Below, piece by piece: positions 31,116 through 42,320 of a stretch of 64,000 nt of DNA. Below the pieces are notes generated by a model. It was given only the letters and a program-made list of their open reading frames with translations, did not search any database and had not been told where the DNA came from. The DNA is taken from positions 343,770,302-343,834,301 of the forward strand of contig NC_090319.1 of NCBI RefSeq assembly GCF_040869045.1, written 5' to 3'. Numbering within the stretch: the first letter of the stretch is position 1; each line of letters opens with the position of its first letter. The position numbers and the translations under genes were made by a program. This DNA is from Eurosta solidaginis (taxonomy: Eukaryota; Arthropoda; Insecta; Diptera; Tephritidae).

Positions 31116-32066
31116 TTAGTTGGCAATGTTAGCGTTAACAGAAGTGGCAGTGTTTCCATTAACAGAGGCGGCGGCGTTGATGTTGGTAACAGCGCTAGCA
31201 TCGGCAGAGGCGGCGGCGTTGATGTTGGCAAAGCTGGCAGCGTTTCCATTGGCAGAGGCGGCGGCGTATATATTGGCAGAGCTGGCAGCGTTTCTATTGG
31301 CAGAGGCGGCGGCGTATATGTTGGCAGAGCTGGCAGCGTTTCCATTGGCAGAGGCGGCGGCGTATATGTTGGCAGAGGTGGCAGCGTCAGACAAGGAGAC
31401 GATCTTATGTACGTCGACTATGACCGGGGTGGTGATACCCGGACCAACACTGACATGGGCATTATTATAATTAGTGGAAAGTTCGCTTACCTTGTAAATC
31501 GGGCTAGGACTTGGTTCAAAAATATTAACATTCATATGTGATGTACTTGTTGTTGTTGGCATGGCGGCAAATATACTGGTTGGCTGAGCGTTATATGGCG
31601 GCGCGCTTGTGGGAGCACTAGGTGGCGACATAGTAGCAGTGGACGGCGGCGCACTGGATGGCATTTTGTTGGAAACAATTGACATATTTGACTGGACACA
31701 TGACGTCACTACAAACGGTGTACTGATAGGTGGAGTACACGACGCATGTGAAGACGTATTACATGACGAGACATTTACGGGTACACTGGGCACGACAATC
31801 AAAGTTCCGGCGGCTAGTACACATGACTGATTCAACGACATATTACTTGGCACATCTAGTGGAGCGCTATGTAGGGGCGCGCTTACCGATATACTTTGAG
31901 TACTAGATTGTGTCACATTTGATTGTGCAGTCGGTGCATTTAATTTAGACATAGCATTTGACTTAGACGATACAGTCTCAACTTTAGTAGTGGCGGCACT
32001 CTTCATTTTGTTGCCTTCTGGCTGAAGGCGCGGACTTCGGCGTACCGGTGACCTCTGCACATACAT
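31116..32066 (-). CDS. BEL/Pao Gag N-terminal region with Ala-rich tandem repeats
   Basis: Starts at ATG 32066 with MYVQRSPVRRSPRLQPEGN, a BEL/Pao Gag-like opening. A long Ser/Thr/Pro-rich low-complexity stretch follows, then tandem 16-residue units of the type AAASANGNAASSANIY. It ends at TAA 31118-31116. The next frame, open from the same place and leading into the 1674-codon Gag-Pol, is reached by a -1 shift. It may be a real programmed shift, but an indel in the repeat is simpler, because BEL/Pao elements usually have a single ORF. Confidence 0.7.
   Translation of the reverse strand: MYVQRSPVRRSPRLQPEGNKMKSAATTKVETVSSKSNAMSKLNAPTAQSNVTQSSTQSISVSAPLHSAPLDVPSNMSLNQSCVLAAGTLIVVPSVPVNVSSCNTSSHASCTPPISTPFVVTSCVQSNMSIVSNKMPSSAPPSTATMSPPSAPTSAPPYNAQPTSIFAAMPTTTSTSHMNVNIFEPSPSPIYKVSELSTNYNNAHVSVGPGITTPVIVDVHKIVSLSDAATSANIYAAASANGNAASSANIYAAASANRNAASSANIYAAASANGNAASFANINAAASADASAVTNINAAASVNGNTATSVNANIAN
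31140..31390 (-). repeat. 48-bp coding minisatellite in the BEL/Pao gag
   Basis: About five imperfect units of 48 bases; on the plus strand each contains GGCAGAGGCGGCGGCGTATA and GGCAGCGTTTCCATTGGCAG. Each unit keeps the frame and encodes about 16 Ala/Ser/Asn-rich residues. Confidence 0.85.
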
Positions 32067-32110
32067 ACACAGGCAATTTATGTGTTATCCAATAGATTGG
32101 GAAATAAAGA

Positions 32111-32517
32111 TGTCGCGTAGCAAATAATTCGGATTTGGGATGAACACGAATTGCCAGAAGATTGAAACTATGTTCAAGTTTGTATATTCAAGCTTATTCC
32201 AGCTTATTCAAGCATATTCAAGTTTATTTCTGTGTAAAAAAGGTTATGTAACATTCAAGTTGACAATAAATTAGACACATTACTTACCCCAGTATCTTTC
32301 TCCGTCCGTTCGCTACGCGTGGTAATTTTCCAATGACGGAATTTTGTAGATCAATTTGTACCGCTCAACGTAACGGAATATGCGAATGACGGAACAAAGA
32401 AGAAAGAAATGGGGTGAGCAAAGGACAACTAAACAGAGATGCATTTGTGGTGAAGTATGCATTTGGTAACTTAAGGTTGCCATCTAGTTTACATTTCAAA
32501 TAATTCAATCTATTACA
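32111..32517 (-). repeat. BEL/Pao 5' LTR
   Basis: Matches 25174-25580 over its whole length. In element orientation it is the upstream LTR carrying the promoter. I could not identify the tRNA primer site next to it with confidence. Confidence 0.9.
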
Positions 32518-35060
32518 AGGAGTTTTCCAAAATTTCTTGGCCCGCCTACGATGGAGATGTCGAATGGAGTTGTACACACTTTAACAATGCTTTGTATGCG
32601 ATATTTCACAAATGCGTACCTATATCTTACACCTCTTCAGCAACTCCAACTTCTGCTTGGAGCTCTAAGGAACTCAAATATCTTAAAAATCGAAAAACGC
32701 GTTCTTTTAAGAGATTCAAATTATCCGGATCAAGAAGTAACTATGGGGCATACTCTATTCTGCGCCACAGGTACAATAGGCTAAGAGAAGATGTTATGCA
32801 GATTACTTAAAAAGATTAAGCATAAAATTTCCTCTAATCCAAAGTCGTTTTATTCGTTCGTCAACTCGAAAAGAAAAATCAAGAGTTTTCCAACCGTAAT
32901 GAAGTTTAACGGTCTAAGTTCTAAAGATGACAATAAAATTGCCAATATGTTTGCCACCTTCTTTAAATCTAATTACTCCACTGCCTATGATTCCCCGCCA
33001 TTGAACTATCCATTCAAACTGTCCTCGCTTAATTCAGCATTTGTTCTGTATATTCATACGGAAGACATACTAAGACATCTGGAAGGCCTAAAAATTTCCT
33101 ATTCTAGCGGACCTGATGAAATTCCATCTCTTGTGCTAAACAACGTGTGCTGAATTCCTGCACAAACGTTTTACATGCCTTTTTAACGCATCCCTAAAGC
33201 AAGGGATATTTCCCAGAAAGTGGAGAGTCTTTTATAATACCACTTTACAAAAATGGGAATAGATAATGTGTTTCAAATTATCGAAGAATAGCAAAGCTTA
33301 GTGCCATACAAAAACTTTTTCAATCGATCGTCACAAAGCAACTAGATCATAGGGTATCCTCAATCATTGACTTGTCTCAACATGGTTTTTGCTCGGGTAA
33401 ATCTACCGTGACTAACTTGCTTGAGATCACAACTCATGTGCTGAACGGATTTAAGGTTAATAGCGAAATTGATGTAATTTATACTGATTTTAGTAAAGCT
33501 TTTGATAAAGTTTCCCATTCACTTCTGTTCAAACTCAATCGTTTTGGCTTCCCGCCTTTGTTTCTATCTTGGATATCTTCATAATTGAAGGATAGAAAAC
33601 AAACAGTTATACTTAATAACTGTAGGTCAGAAGCTATAAATGTTACTTCTGGTGTTCCTCAAGGCAACCACCTTGGTCCAGTGCTGTTTCTGCTGTTCAT
33701 TAACGACTTTCCAAATGTTTTGAAGTACTGCAAGCCGCTAATGTACGCTGATGATGTCAAACTTCTTATGCCTATCCGCTCACCTGTGGATAGATCAAAT
33801 CTACAATCGGATCTGAATAGCCTAGTCGAATGGTGTAGTGTAAATGTTATGTCACTAAACATTCCGAAGTGCAAGTTCATGTGCTTTACAAGGAAATCAT
33901 ATCAATCCTACGAGTATATGATTGATGATTACACAATTAACCAAGTCATTAGTTTTGTAGACCTTGGGGTTACGATGGACCCTAAACTCGACTTTAAATT
34001 GCACATAGAAGGTTGCGTGAACAGAGCCAAAGGGAATTTGGCGTTCGTCAAACGATGGTCTAAAGAATTCGTTGATCCATATATTACTAAAACTCTCTTT
34101 ATATCTTTGGTGCGGCCAATATTAGAATACGCTTCGATAATCTGAACCCTCGTTACCAGACGCACTGCGACAAATTATAGTCGGTTTAAAATCAATTTCT
34201 GATAATTGCGCTAAGGGACTTACGATGGGACCCCTCAAGGATTCTACCTCCCTACTCCTGCCGTTTAAAACTTTTTCAGCTCCCTACGTTACGGAGTCGA
34301 AGGGGGATGGTAGGTGTATTATTTGTAATAAAACTTATTAGAGGGGTGGTAAATAGCCCTTTTCTGCTCGGTGAAATTTTATTTAATGTTCCCTTTCGAC
34401 CATCTAGACTTTTTCAACCGCTTCATATAAGCACATGCAGATCGAATTTTGAAATGCACGAACCGTTCGTTGTCTGTGTACTGACCTCAATAAGCACTGC
34501 AAAAACATTGATACGTGTAACACACTCTACGTAATAAAAAATATCTGCTGACTACATTAAATACGCAATGATTTGGGTGGGTTGCATGGAATCACGTCCT
34601 TTCCAACCTCCCACTCTTATCACCAGCTCCAGTAACTTTGGGCGGGTGGCTTGGAATCACGTCCTTTCCAGCCTCCCACACATTGCATCCCTACTTGTTG
34701 TGTGTCAAATATACATAAGCTTCTCGAAATCACGTCTTATCACCAGCTGCAGTAACTTTGGGCGGGTGGCTTGGAATCACGTCCTTTCCAACCTCCCACA
34801 CATCGCAACCCTACTTGTTATGTGTCAAATATACATCAGCTGCTCGAAATCACGTCCATTCCGACAGCACTAATAATCAATTCCCGTTGCTCGGCATCAC
34901 AGTCCATCCCGGCAACTGATTTAATAATGTATATACATATTTTATAATATAATTTTGTTCAATTTGAATGCTTCTGTAATTTATCTATAATCCGTACTAT
35001 ATTTAGTCTGATTAATTGTTAAATTTGTAGACTAATAAATAAATAATAAATAAATAAATA
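32518..35060 (+). pseudogene. LINE B, RT to 3' end, degenerate
   Basis: It continues LINE B after the BEL/Pao insertion. Plus strand: a linker (KELKYLKNRKTRSFKRFKLS), the pre-RT region (NPKSFYSFVNSKRKIKSF), SSGPDEIPSLVL, then HGFCSGKSTVTNLLEITTHV, VIYTDFSKAFDKVSHS (motif A), SGVPQGNHLGPVLF (motif B) and LMYADDVKLL (motif C). A C-terminal FEMHEPFVV segment lies at about 34450. Stops and shifts occur near 33150, 33240-33300, 33582 and 34143. The 3' end is an AATAAATAAATAA run at about 35033-35060 in Jockey/CR1 style, after a 120-bp tandem repeat. Confidence 0.8.
34570..34870 (+). repeat. 120-bp tandem repeat in the LINE B 3' region
   Basis: GCAGTAACTTTGGGCGGGTG and GGAATCACGTCCTTTCCA recur with a period of about 120 bases (starts about 34626 and 34746), plus a partial unit before the first. 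Each carries CCCTACTTGTT and GTGTCAAATATACAT. About 2.3 copies. Confidence 0.8.
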
Positions 35061-35084
35061 TAAAAACTTGTTTGAGAAATTGTA

Positions 35085-35853
35085 AAATAAGTCTTTTTGT
35101 GGATGATGCATTAGTTAGCATTAGTGGCTGTGCAGCAGAAAGCTAAAACTTAATATTGATAAAACTAAGTATATGATATTTCACAAGAACCACAACGTTA
35201 TAAACCATAATAACTAATCCAATCTAGTCTGAAATTAAAAACCAATGCAATTGAAAGAGTAGATCAAATGAAGTACCTAGGTGTAATAATTGATGAGAAA
35301 CTAAGTTTCACAGAACATATGAATCATTTAGAGAAAAAAATTGCACAGAAAATAGGATTTATGTAACGAACATGTAAGCATATTAGCCAACATCACAAAA
35401 TATTAGTATATAGATCAATTGTAGAACCACATTTTATTTATTGCCCAACAATACTACGATTAACAAATGATACTTTAATTAGTAAGCTCGAACTACAGCA
35501 AAACAAAGCCATGCGCTTGATACTAAAAGGCTCTTATAGAACATCAAAAAGTATTATGCTTCCTATGTTGAATTGGCCTAATATTAAACAATTAATTTGT
35601 TATTACTCTTTGAAGTTTATACATTACATAACACAGGGAATGTTACCAAATTATCTGAGTGATAGGATACAGTACAATTATGTGATCCATAACTATGGAA
35701 CTAGGAGTAGCAGAAATTTAAGACTGCCCAAAGTAAGAACCGAGTTCGCAAAAAAGACCTTAGAATACGTAGGCTATAAAATGTATAATGAACTACCAGC
35801 AGAGATAGAAGACTGTGAAAACGTTGTTAAGTTGAAAGAAAATCAATTTCTAT
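35085..35853 (+). pseudogene. Jockey-family LINE (type A) RT fragment, right part
   Basis: Resumes the type A LINE after LINE B. Motif C is VDDAL in decayed context; then KYLGVIIDEKLSFTEHM-like text, and a cleaner segment from 35511 with MLPMLNWPNIKQL, HNYGTRSSRNLRLPK and LEYVGYKMYNELPAE. It matches the Jockey copy at 40503-42320 in order. About 80 residues between motif A and motif C are absent compared with that copy. MITE M1 interrupts at 35855, and the AT-rich 3' UTR continues at 36271. Confidence 0.8.
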
Positions 35854-35854
35854 A

Positions 35855-36264
35855 GGGCGAATTAATGGTGACTTATAACCATAAAGCCATAACCAGATAA
35901 ATCAGCTGATCGAACCTACCTTATGGAAAGGAATGTAATCGATTAATGGTGCCATACCATAACGCTAACGCCATAGCCAATCAATTGGTTTTTGGTTTCT
36001 CGCCATATCCATAACCTAAAAATATTTGAGTTGGTGAATTTAATAACTTTTTTTTAGATTTTCTTCATTGTTTTGGATACGTTATGACCAAGATACTTAT
36101 TTTTTGTGTAATATGTTTGTAATTTTTTGCGTTTTCATAATTTTTATGAAATTTTCACGATTTTTAGGTTAAGGCACCATTAATGGATCACATTGAGATG
36201 GTCATGAATATGGGTATGGTTACGGATATGGCGTTAGGGTTAAGGAAGTTTAATTTGGCTTTAT
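35855..36264. mobile_element. MITE family M1, near-complete copy
   Basis: Left end GGGCGAATTAATGGTGAC, right end TTTAATTTGGCTT, with inner inverted parts CCATAACGCTAACGCCATAG and its relatives (ATATGGCGTTAGGG). TATA lies at both junctions and could be the target duplication. It is almost the same as 11330-11715. It lies in the type A Jockey end. Confidence 0.7.
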
Positions 36265-36270
36265 ATTGTA

Positions 36271-36425
36271 AAAATTTATATAGGTAATATTAGTTAAACA
36301 ATGAATTTACTCATTTCTTTTTAATGAAATAGTTTTAAGAAACAATTATGAATTTTGTAAATTATACTATACAATAAATTAGGCTTTTTTGGGCGTAATA
36401 AATAAAATAATAATAATAATAACCC
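36271..36425 (+). other. Type A Jockey 3' UTR and (TAA)n tail
   Basis: AT-rich, and ends GGGCGTAATAAATAAAATAA then TAA repeats to about 36421. The sequence before MITE M1 and this block join to give the same order as the 3' end of the Jockey copy at 40424. Confidence 0.55.
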
Positions 36426-37059
36426 TCAAATAACAATTGCCGTAACGACATGTAATAATGATTTATGTCAAAAAATTCCAGACGTAAGATTCCTTGCGGC
36501 GTTTTATATAATGAGCCCTTAAAAGTATCACGCCACCCTTTAAACTCCTACTATTTTTTGCATTTGTGTTGTTCGAAACGCCATTTTGAAAAATGTTTCG
36601 CAATTATAGCTGGGTGATATTCGCCGCATTTTCTACATTTATAAAAGATCTAAAATTTTGTGTTCCACCAAAGAGAGTAAATTAATCTTTGGTTCCACTA
36701 ATGCTAAAAAATATAAACATACTTTGCGTCTAAACTGGTAAATGCATGTTAAAATAACACATCGCAAGAAAACTATGAATTGTGCAGTGTCTAAAAGGTG
36801 TAATTTATACAAAAGTACAGTGTGCAGCGCATTATTTCGATTGAATTACATTGACTGCTACATAAATAAAATGCGAATGGTAATGCATATTTGTTTTTAT
36901 CGTAAATGTATTAATAAATTGGATCAAAGTTTACTGTATGAAAATACCTAATTATGGGTTATATAGGGGTAAGTAGATTCATTATTTCTTTACCATTTCT
37001 TTAAACTTGACTAATAGTTCAACATTGTAAAAATAAATAAATAGAAGTGTGTATCTTAT
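36426..37059. other. Unassigned AT-rich DNA
   Basis: No gene or known repeat recognised. Small open frames (e.g. 36742-36951) have no domain and typical chance composition. Confidence 0.3.
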
Positions 37060-37209
37060 ATGTACAAATTTTCACACGTCTTGCCAATAACCGAAAGCAA
37101 ATGCATCCGTCCTAGAACCTGTCAGGCACGTCGCTGTGCAGATTGCCTGAGCAATACCATCAGATCGTGTGAGTTATTGGGAGGGACGTCTCCAAGCCGT
37201 TCGAAACTA

Positions 37210-37475
37210 AACGAGGTTTCATACAGAGTGACCCCCCTATCATGCGATTTATTTAATTTGATGCTGGAGAAAATTATACTAGCTGCAGGACTTCACCACT
37301 CTGAAACAATGCTCTCTAAAAGCTTGTAATTACTGGCATATGTTGACATTGATATCATCGTTCCGAACACCGTGCTGTAAGTTCTGTTTACTCCAAACTA
37401 GATAAAGAAGCGGAAAAGGTGGGTTTATGGTGAATGAGGACAAAACCAAGTACCTGCTGTCATGTAAAGAGTGCT
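37210..37475 (+). pseudogene. Small non-LTR reverse transcriptase fragment
   Basis: The plus strand gives TPLSCDLFNLMLEKII, SETMLSK, then LLAYVDIDII in place of the YADD box, and after a shift KLDKEAEKVG and MVNEDKTKYLL. This order (block B, motif C, block D) is RT. The family differs from the other LINEs here. It runs into the duplicated block described at 37418. Confidence 0.65.
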
Positions 37476-38604
37476 AAAGTCCTACTTAATTGAAGGAATG
37501 TTGCTGAATATTACTGCAATGGCACAGTGAAAATTTTAAAGTTGAGTTTGTTTTACTAAAGCTGACTAATAGATTGTCAACATTTTATTCAAAGAACGCG
37601 CGACGTCGTCACAGCTGCTGAAATTTTACCGAAGAACGTTATGATCTTTAACACTGCTGCAACACAACCTGGTTTTATACCTGGTCCTTCAAGCGGATTG
37701 GGGGCGACCCACTTCCTTTGCTTCTATAGGCCCCAGACGATAACTTTTTCTGTGTAAAGCTCGTACTGCTCAATATTAAACCTTCGGTACTCACCAACGT
37801 GTAGAGGTTAGTAGATCTTTCGTAAAGTAGTTTGTTATCAACTAGCGCCTGTTAGCCAACAAAGTACGTAAATGAGAAATTTGAATTTTAATTATATTTT
37901 AATGGTCTAAAAACGTATTAATATACAAATGTAATGTAAATATAACACATTTATTTATTTTTTTAGCTATATTTGGGTTTACAAAGATATTAATCATCAA
38001 TTTCAACTAAGTCTCAAGTCATAGCCTCAATATATGTGCAGAGTTTGTTATTATAAGCAGAACTGGTTGATTACTTTGAGCATGACTCGATTTCAATTTG
38101 CTAGAAAGTGGTTTCTAGCCTGCTTTCACTAGTATTCCTTGTTTAGAATATTCCGTAGTACTTGTTATTTGGACCTGCGAGGAATGTTTAGTTGGCTTTG
38201 TAGCTTGTATATAACGCTGTCAGAAAGTTAGAGATTCAGAATAACAGAACATCTGGGCTAGCTTTTATTATACTGTAGACAAAGTGCAAACAATTGTCAA
38301 CTTTCCAAAGCCACAAACAATTTCCGATTTGCGACGGTTTATTTTTATGCTGAATTTTTATCGACGTTTTCTACCTCAAGCAGCACAACATCAAGCCCCA
38401 TTTAATGAATACTTAAAAGGTGCAGTAAAAAAGGACAAGCGACTCGTTCAGTGGGCAATTGACCCTGAAGATACTTTTAACAAATGCAAAAATTTGATTG
38501 CAAATGCTACCTTTCTCGCTCATCCAGTTAGAGATGCAAAATTAGCACACTCACGAAATCGCTCAAAAAGAATTCTCAAATGTTGCAAATGTTGGTGGGT
38601 TTTA
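37418..38604. repeat. Tandem duplication, unit 1 (D1 + X1)
   Basis: Bases 37418-38107 match 38605-39279 (for example AACGCGCGACGTCGTCACAG and CAAGTCATAGCCTCAATATA in both), and 38108-38604 match 50704-51188 (GTTTCTAGCCTGCTTTCACT in both). So an about 1.19-kb unit is present twice in a row, the second interrupted by the Gypsy insertion. X1 contains an inverted piece of Gypsy-2 pol at 38284-38560 (DFRRF-like SDLRRFIFMLNFYRRFLPQA). Confidence 0.8.
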
Positions 38605-39279
38605 TGGTGAATGAGGACAAAACCAAGTATCTGCTGTCATCATGTAAAGAGTGCTAAAGTCCTACTTAATTGAAGGAATGTTGCTGACTATTACTGCAAT
38701 GGTACAGTGAAAATTTTAAAGTTGAGTTTGTTTTACTAAAGCTGACTAACAGATTGTCAACATTTTATTCAAAGAACGCGCGACGTCGTCACAGCTGCTG
38801 CAATTTTGCCGAAGAACGTTATGATCTTTAACACTGCTGCAACACAACCTGGTTTTCTACCTGGTCCTTCAAGCAGATTGGGGGCGACCCACTTCCTTTG
38901 CTTCTATAGGCCCCAGACGATATCTTTTTCTGCATAAAGCTCGTACTGCTCAATATTAAACCTTCGGTACACACCAACGTGTAGAGGTTAGTAGATCTTT
39001 CGTAAAGTAGTTTATATCAACTAGCGCCTGTTAGCCAACGAAGTACGTAAATGAGAAATTTGAATTTTAATAGTCTAAAAACGTATTAATATACAAATGT
39101 AATGTAAATATAACACATTTATTTATTTATTTAGCTATATTTGGGTTTACAAAGATATTAATCATCAATTTCAACTAAGTCTCAAGTCATAGCCTCAATA
39201 TATGTGCAGAATTTGTTATTATAAGCAGAACTGGTTGATTGCTTTGAGCATGACTCGATTTTAATTTGCTAGAAAGTGG
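38605..39279. repeat. Tandem duplication, unit 2 left part (D2)
   Basis: A copy of 37418-38107 with a few indels, such as a missing TTATATTTTAATGG-like stretch near 39070. It ends in GTGG, the target duplication of the Gypsy element at 39280; its right part (X2) continues at 50708. Confidence 0.8.
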
Positions 39280-40423
39280 TGTAACGAAGCTTTTTCGTGC
39301 CCCGTTGCTTCTTTGATATTTGCTGGGGTATACTCGCCGTGCCCAGGGTTCCTTTACAATAAATTTGTATTAAAGGGGCACCTTGCAAATCGATTTAATA
39401 TAAAAAAACTTCACTCTCTTTATTGGTTCTAAATTCTATAATATAAAATAAAACGTGTTTGTATACTTCATTTTCAATTTCACTTATATTATCTTGCGGT
39501 ATCCTTGATTGCGGTGGCGGGCCTTAGCGGTCCGGCCGTATTCCGTTAGCTGGCTCCCGTTAGTATGTGGCGTCGGTGCCTTGACGCGCCTTATGACGGC
39601 GTCTCTCTCTGCTGCGGTGCTCTGTCGCGCCTTACGTCGGCGTCTACTTGTATTGCTGAGGCGATGCTCTGTCGCCGTGTTCCGTTAGACGGATCCCGTT
39701 AGTATGTGGCGTCGGTGCCTTGACGCGCCTTACGTCGGCGTTTACTTGTATTACTCTGCTGCGCCTTGCGTCGGCGTCTATTTGTATTGCTGGTTGCTGG
39801 GTGATTCTCCGCCACGCCTTGCGTCGGCGTCTACTCGTATTTGCTGGGCGATACTCTGTCGCGCCCTACGTCGGCGTTTACTTGTATTGCTGAGGCGATG
39901 CTCTGTCGCGCCCTACGTCGGCGCTTACTTGTATTACTCTGCTGCGCCTTGCGTCGGCGTCTATTTGTATTGCTGGTTGCTGGGTGATTCTCCGCCACGC
40001 CTTGCGTCGGCGTCTACTCGTATTTGCTGGGCGATACTCTGTCGCGCCCTACGTCGGCGTTTACTTGTATTGCTGAGGCGATGCTCTGTCGCGCCCTACG
40101 TCGGCGCTTACTTGTATTACTCTGTCGGTGTACCTCTGCTGCGCTCTGCCGCCGCGCTTGGCGCTGGCTTACCCTGGCTGCGCTATGCGTCGCCGCGTTG
40201 ACGTGACCTCTGTCGGCGTACCTCTGCTGCCGCGGTTCGCGCTGGCTTACCCTGGTTACGTTGTGCGTCGGCGGACCTCTGCTGCGCTTTGCTGCCGCGC
40301 TATGCGCTGGTTTACGTGCGTTGCCGCTCTGTTGCGGCCTCTGCCGGCGTACTTCTACTGACGGAGGTGAGCGGGTGTCACCTGTCGCGGTTGCGCGTTA
40401 CTGTGGCGGGGTCTTTGGTCTTT
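39280..40423 (-). repeat. Gypsy-1 3' LTR, outer part, expanded
   Basis: Matches the right LTR from 49528, but about 415 bases longer because of GC-rich repeats. It ends in GGTCTTT at the Jockey insertion; the rest of the LTR is at 45052-45495. Open plus-strand frames here (e.g. 39704-40201) are repeat artefacts. Confidence 0.85.
39680..40130 (-). repeat. GC-rich tandem repeats in the Gypsy-1 left LTR
   Basis: The block starting GCGATACTCTGTCGCGCCC at 39848 returns at 40031, a 183-bp period. Shorter units with CGTCGGCGTCTACTTGTATT recur inside. The right LTR (49811-49950) has only one short version. Confidence 0.85.
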
Positions 40424-40502
40424 ATTTTATTTTTTTTATTTATTTATTATTACGGTCTTTAAGACCTAGTTTAGGATAAAATAAGAGATTAAACATAAAT
40501 AC

Positions 40503-42320
40503 TCATGTCACATTTAGTGACGTACAATATAAAAACAATTTTTCTTTGAACTTACTAATATTTTCACAGTCTTTCAAATCAGAAGGTAACTCATTATACA
40601 TTTTATACCCTAAATATTCAAGAGACCTTTTGGCGAACTCAGTTCTTATTCTAGGCAGTTTTATATTATTGCAATTTCTTGTTCCATAATTGTGGATTTC
40701 ATGATTATAATGTATTTTACTACTCAGGTAATTCGGTAACATTCCTAACCTAAGTTGGTGTATAAATTTCAATGTGAAATAACTAACTGACTGTTTAATA
40801 CTAAGCCAGTTTAATCTATTGAGCATTACAATTTTTGGCGTTCTTGGATGACATTTTAAAATAAATCGCATTGCCTTGTTTTGCTGTATTTGAAGTTTCT
40901 TCATATATATATCATTACTTAATAGCAGAATAGTAGGACAATAAATAAAGTGTGGTTCAATAATTGAACGATATACCAATATTTTATGACTTTGACTGAT
41001 ATGTTTACATGTTCTATACATGAAGCCTATTTTCTGTGCAATTTTCCTTTCCAGATAAGTTACATGCTCTCCAAAATTTAGATTATCATCAATCAAAACT
41101 CCTAAATACTTAATTTTGTCTACTCTTTGGATTTCCATGTTTTTTACCTTCAGCGTAATATTATTTAAACTATTGTTACTTATGATATTAGTGTTTTTAC
41201 AAAATATCATGAACTTAGTTTTTTCGACATTTAATTTCAGTTTTCTAAGGCATAACCATTTGTATAGCGAGTCCAGGTCTTCTTGTACTTTCAGCATGGC
41301 ACATTCTGCATATTTTTCACTTATGATAAGCAATGCATCATCCGCAAATAGACGTATTTTACAATATTTTAAGCATCTTTTGATATCATTGATATACAAT
41401 GTAAACAATATTGGCGCCAAGACCGAGCCTTGTGGTAAACCAATGTTAACATCCACCACTGATGAAACCTCCTTTCCAATTATCGTTCTCTGTTTTCTGT
41501 CACCCAAATAACTCCGGAACCATTCCAAAGCCTTTCCTCTTATACCAATTTTAAACATAACGTCCAATAGCTCAGATCTATCGACAGTTTCAAAAGCCCG
41601 TTTTAAATCCAAGAAGACAGACACCGTAAATTTTTTGTCCGCCATGTCTTCTTTCCAATCTGCAATTACCATATTCAACGCTGTTTCACAAGAATGGCTC
41701 TTCCTGAATCCCGATTGTTCTGGGATAATCACATTGTGCTTCTCTAAGTATGCCACAAGTTGATCCTTCACCACTGTCTCCATATTTTTTTCATCTGTAG
41801 GTAACGTGTTAATTGGACGTAGTTCCTCAGGTTTCATTGTATTTTTTACTTTTTCAACAGGTATTATTGTTGAAATTTTCCAGTAACTAGGTACAATACC
41901 GCTGTTTAAGGATTCGTTAATTATGTCTTTGTAGAAATTAGCAGTATATGTCATGGCATCTTTAACGACACCCTCCGAAAAAAGCTTGTCGCCGCCATAT
42001 TTGTTTTTAAGTGATTTTGTGATAATAATAATATCGTCCACTACAATGTCAGTAAATTTAAATGTTTCAAATGGATTACTATGATTTGCGCTTATTTCAT
42101 CCCCATTTACAATTTCTTCGATGCTATCATTAATTTCAACAATACTTTGTATAAAAAAGTTATTTAGGGCATTAGCTATATCATAATCATTTTCCAGGCA
42201 TTCACCGTTAATTACAATTTTAGTGATATGTTTTTTAACATCATTAAGCTCGACGAGGTCTTTTAGACACTTCCACATACGTTTCATATCGCCATTGTTA
42301 TGATTTACTCTATCTTCCAT
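40503..42320 (-). pseudogene. Jockey LINE ORF2, reverse transcriptase part
   Basis: 605 codons to TGA at 40503. Motifs in order: RPINTLPTDEKNMETVV, IPEQSGFRKSHSCETALN, VFLDLKRAFETVDR (motif A), GLPQGSVLAPILFTLYIND (motif B), RLFADDALLI (motif C, FADD instead of YADD), KLNVEKTKFMIF, IKYLGVLIDDNL, and a C-terminal segment HNYGTRNCNNIKLP found in Jockey-type RTs. It is separated from the endonuclease by a frame change in the 42310-42320 overlap. The RT domain itself looks complete. Confidence 0.85.

Larger units (their letters stand above)
25174..32517 (-). mobile_element. BEL/Pao LTR retrotransposon, nearly complete
   Basis: Two 407-bp LTRs (25174-25580 and 32111-32517), both TG...CA, differ at only about three positions by eye. 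A 5-bp duplication AGGAG flanks the element (25169-25173 and 32518-32522), standard for BEL/Pao. The internal part is on the minus strand: Gag start at 32066, zinc knuckles, protease, RT, RNase H, integrase. It is inserted in LINE B. One frame change near 31118 and one stop at 25999-26001 are the only major breaks seen. Confidence 0.92.

Noticed and set aside
31007..31345. Proline/leucine repeat frame on the minus strand
   Set aside because: Alternative frame of the same gag minisatellite.
31113..31541. Gly-rich plus-strand frame across the BEL/Pao gag repeat
   Set aside because: It is the antisense reading of the 48-bp gag repeat; the minus-strand frame continues a recognised Gag.
37060..37209. 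N-terminal part of the plus-strand frame before the RT fragment
   Set aside because: No RT block is recognisable before about 37210, so only the later part is annotated.
39704..40201. 165-codon Cys/Leu/Arg-rich frame in the Gypsy-1 LTR
   Set aside because: It reads through the 183-bp LTR repeats; the right LTR has no equivalent length and no domain is seen.
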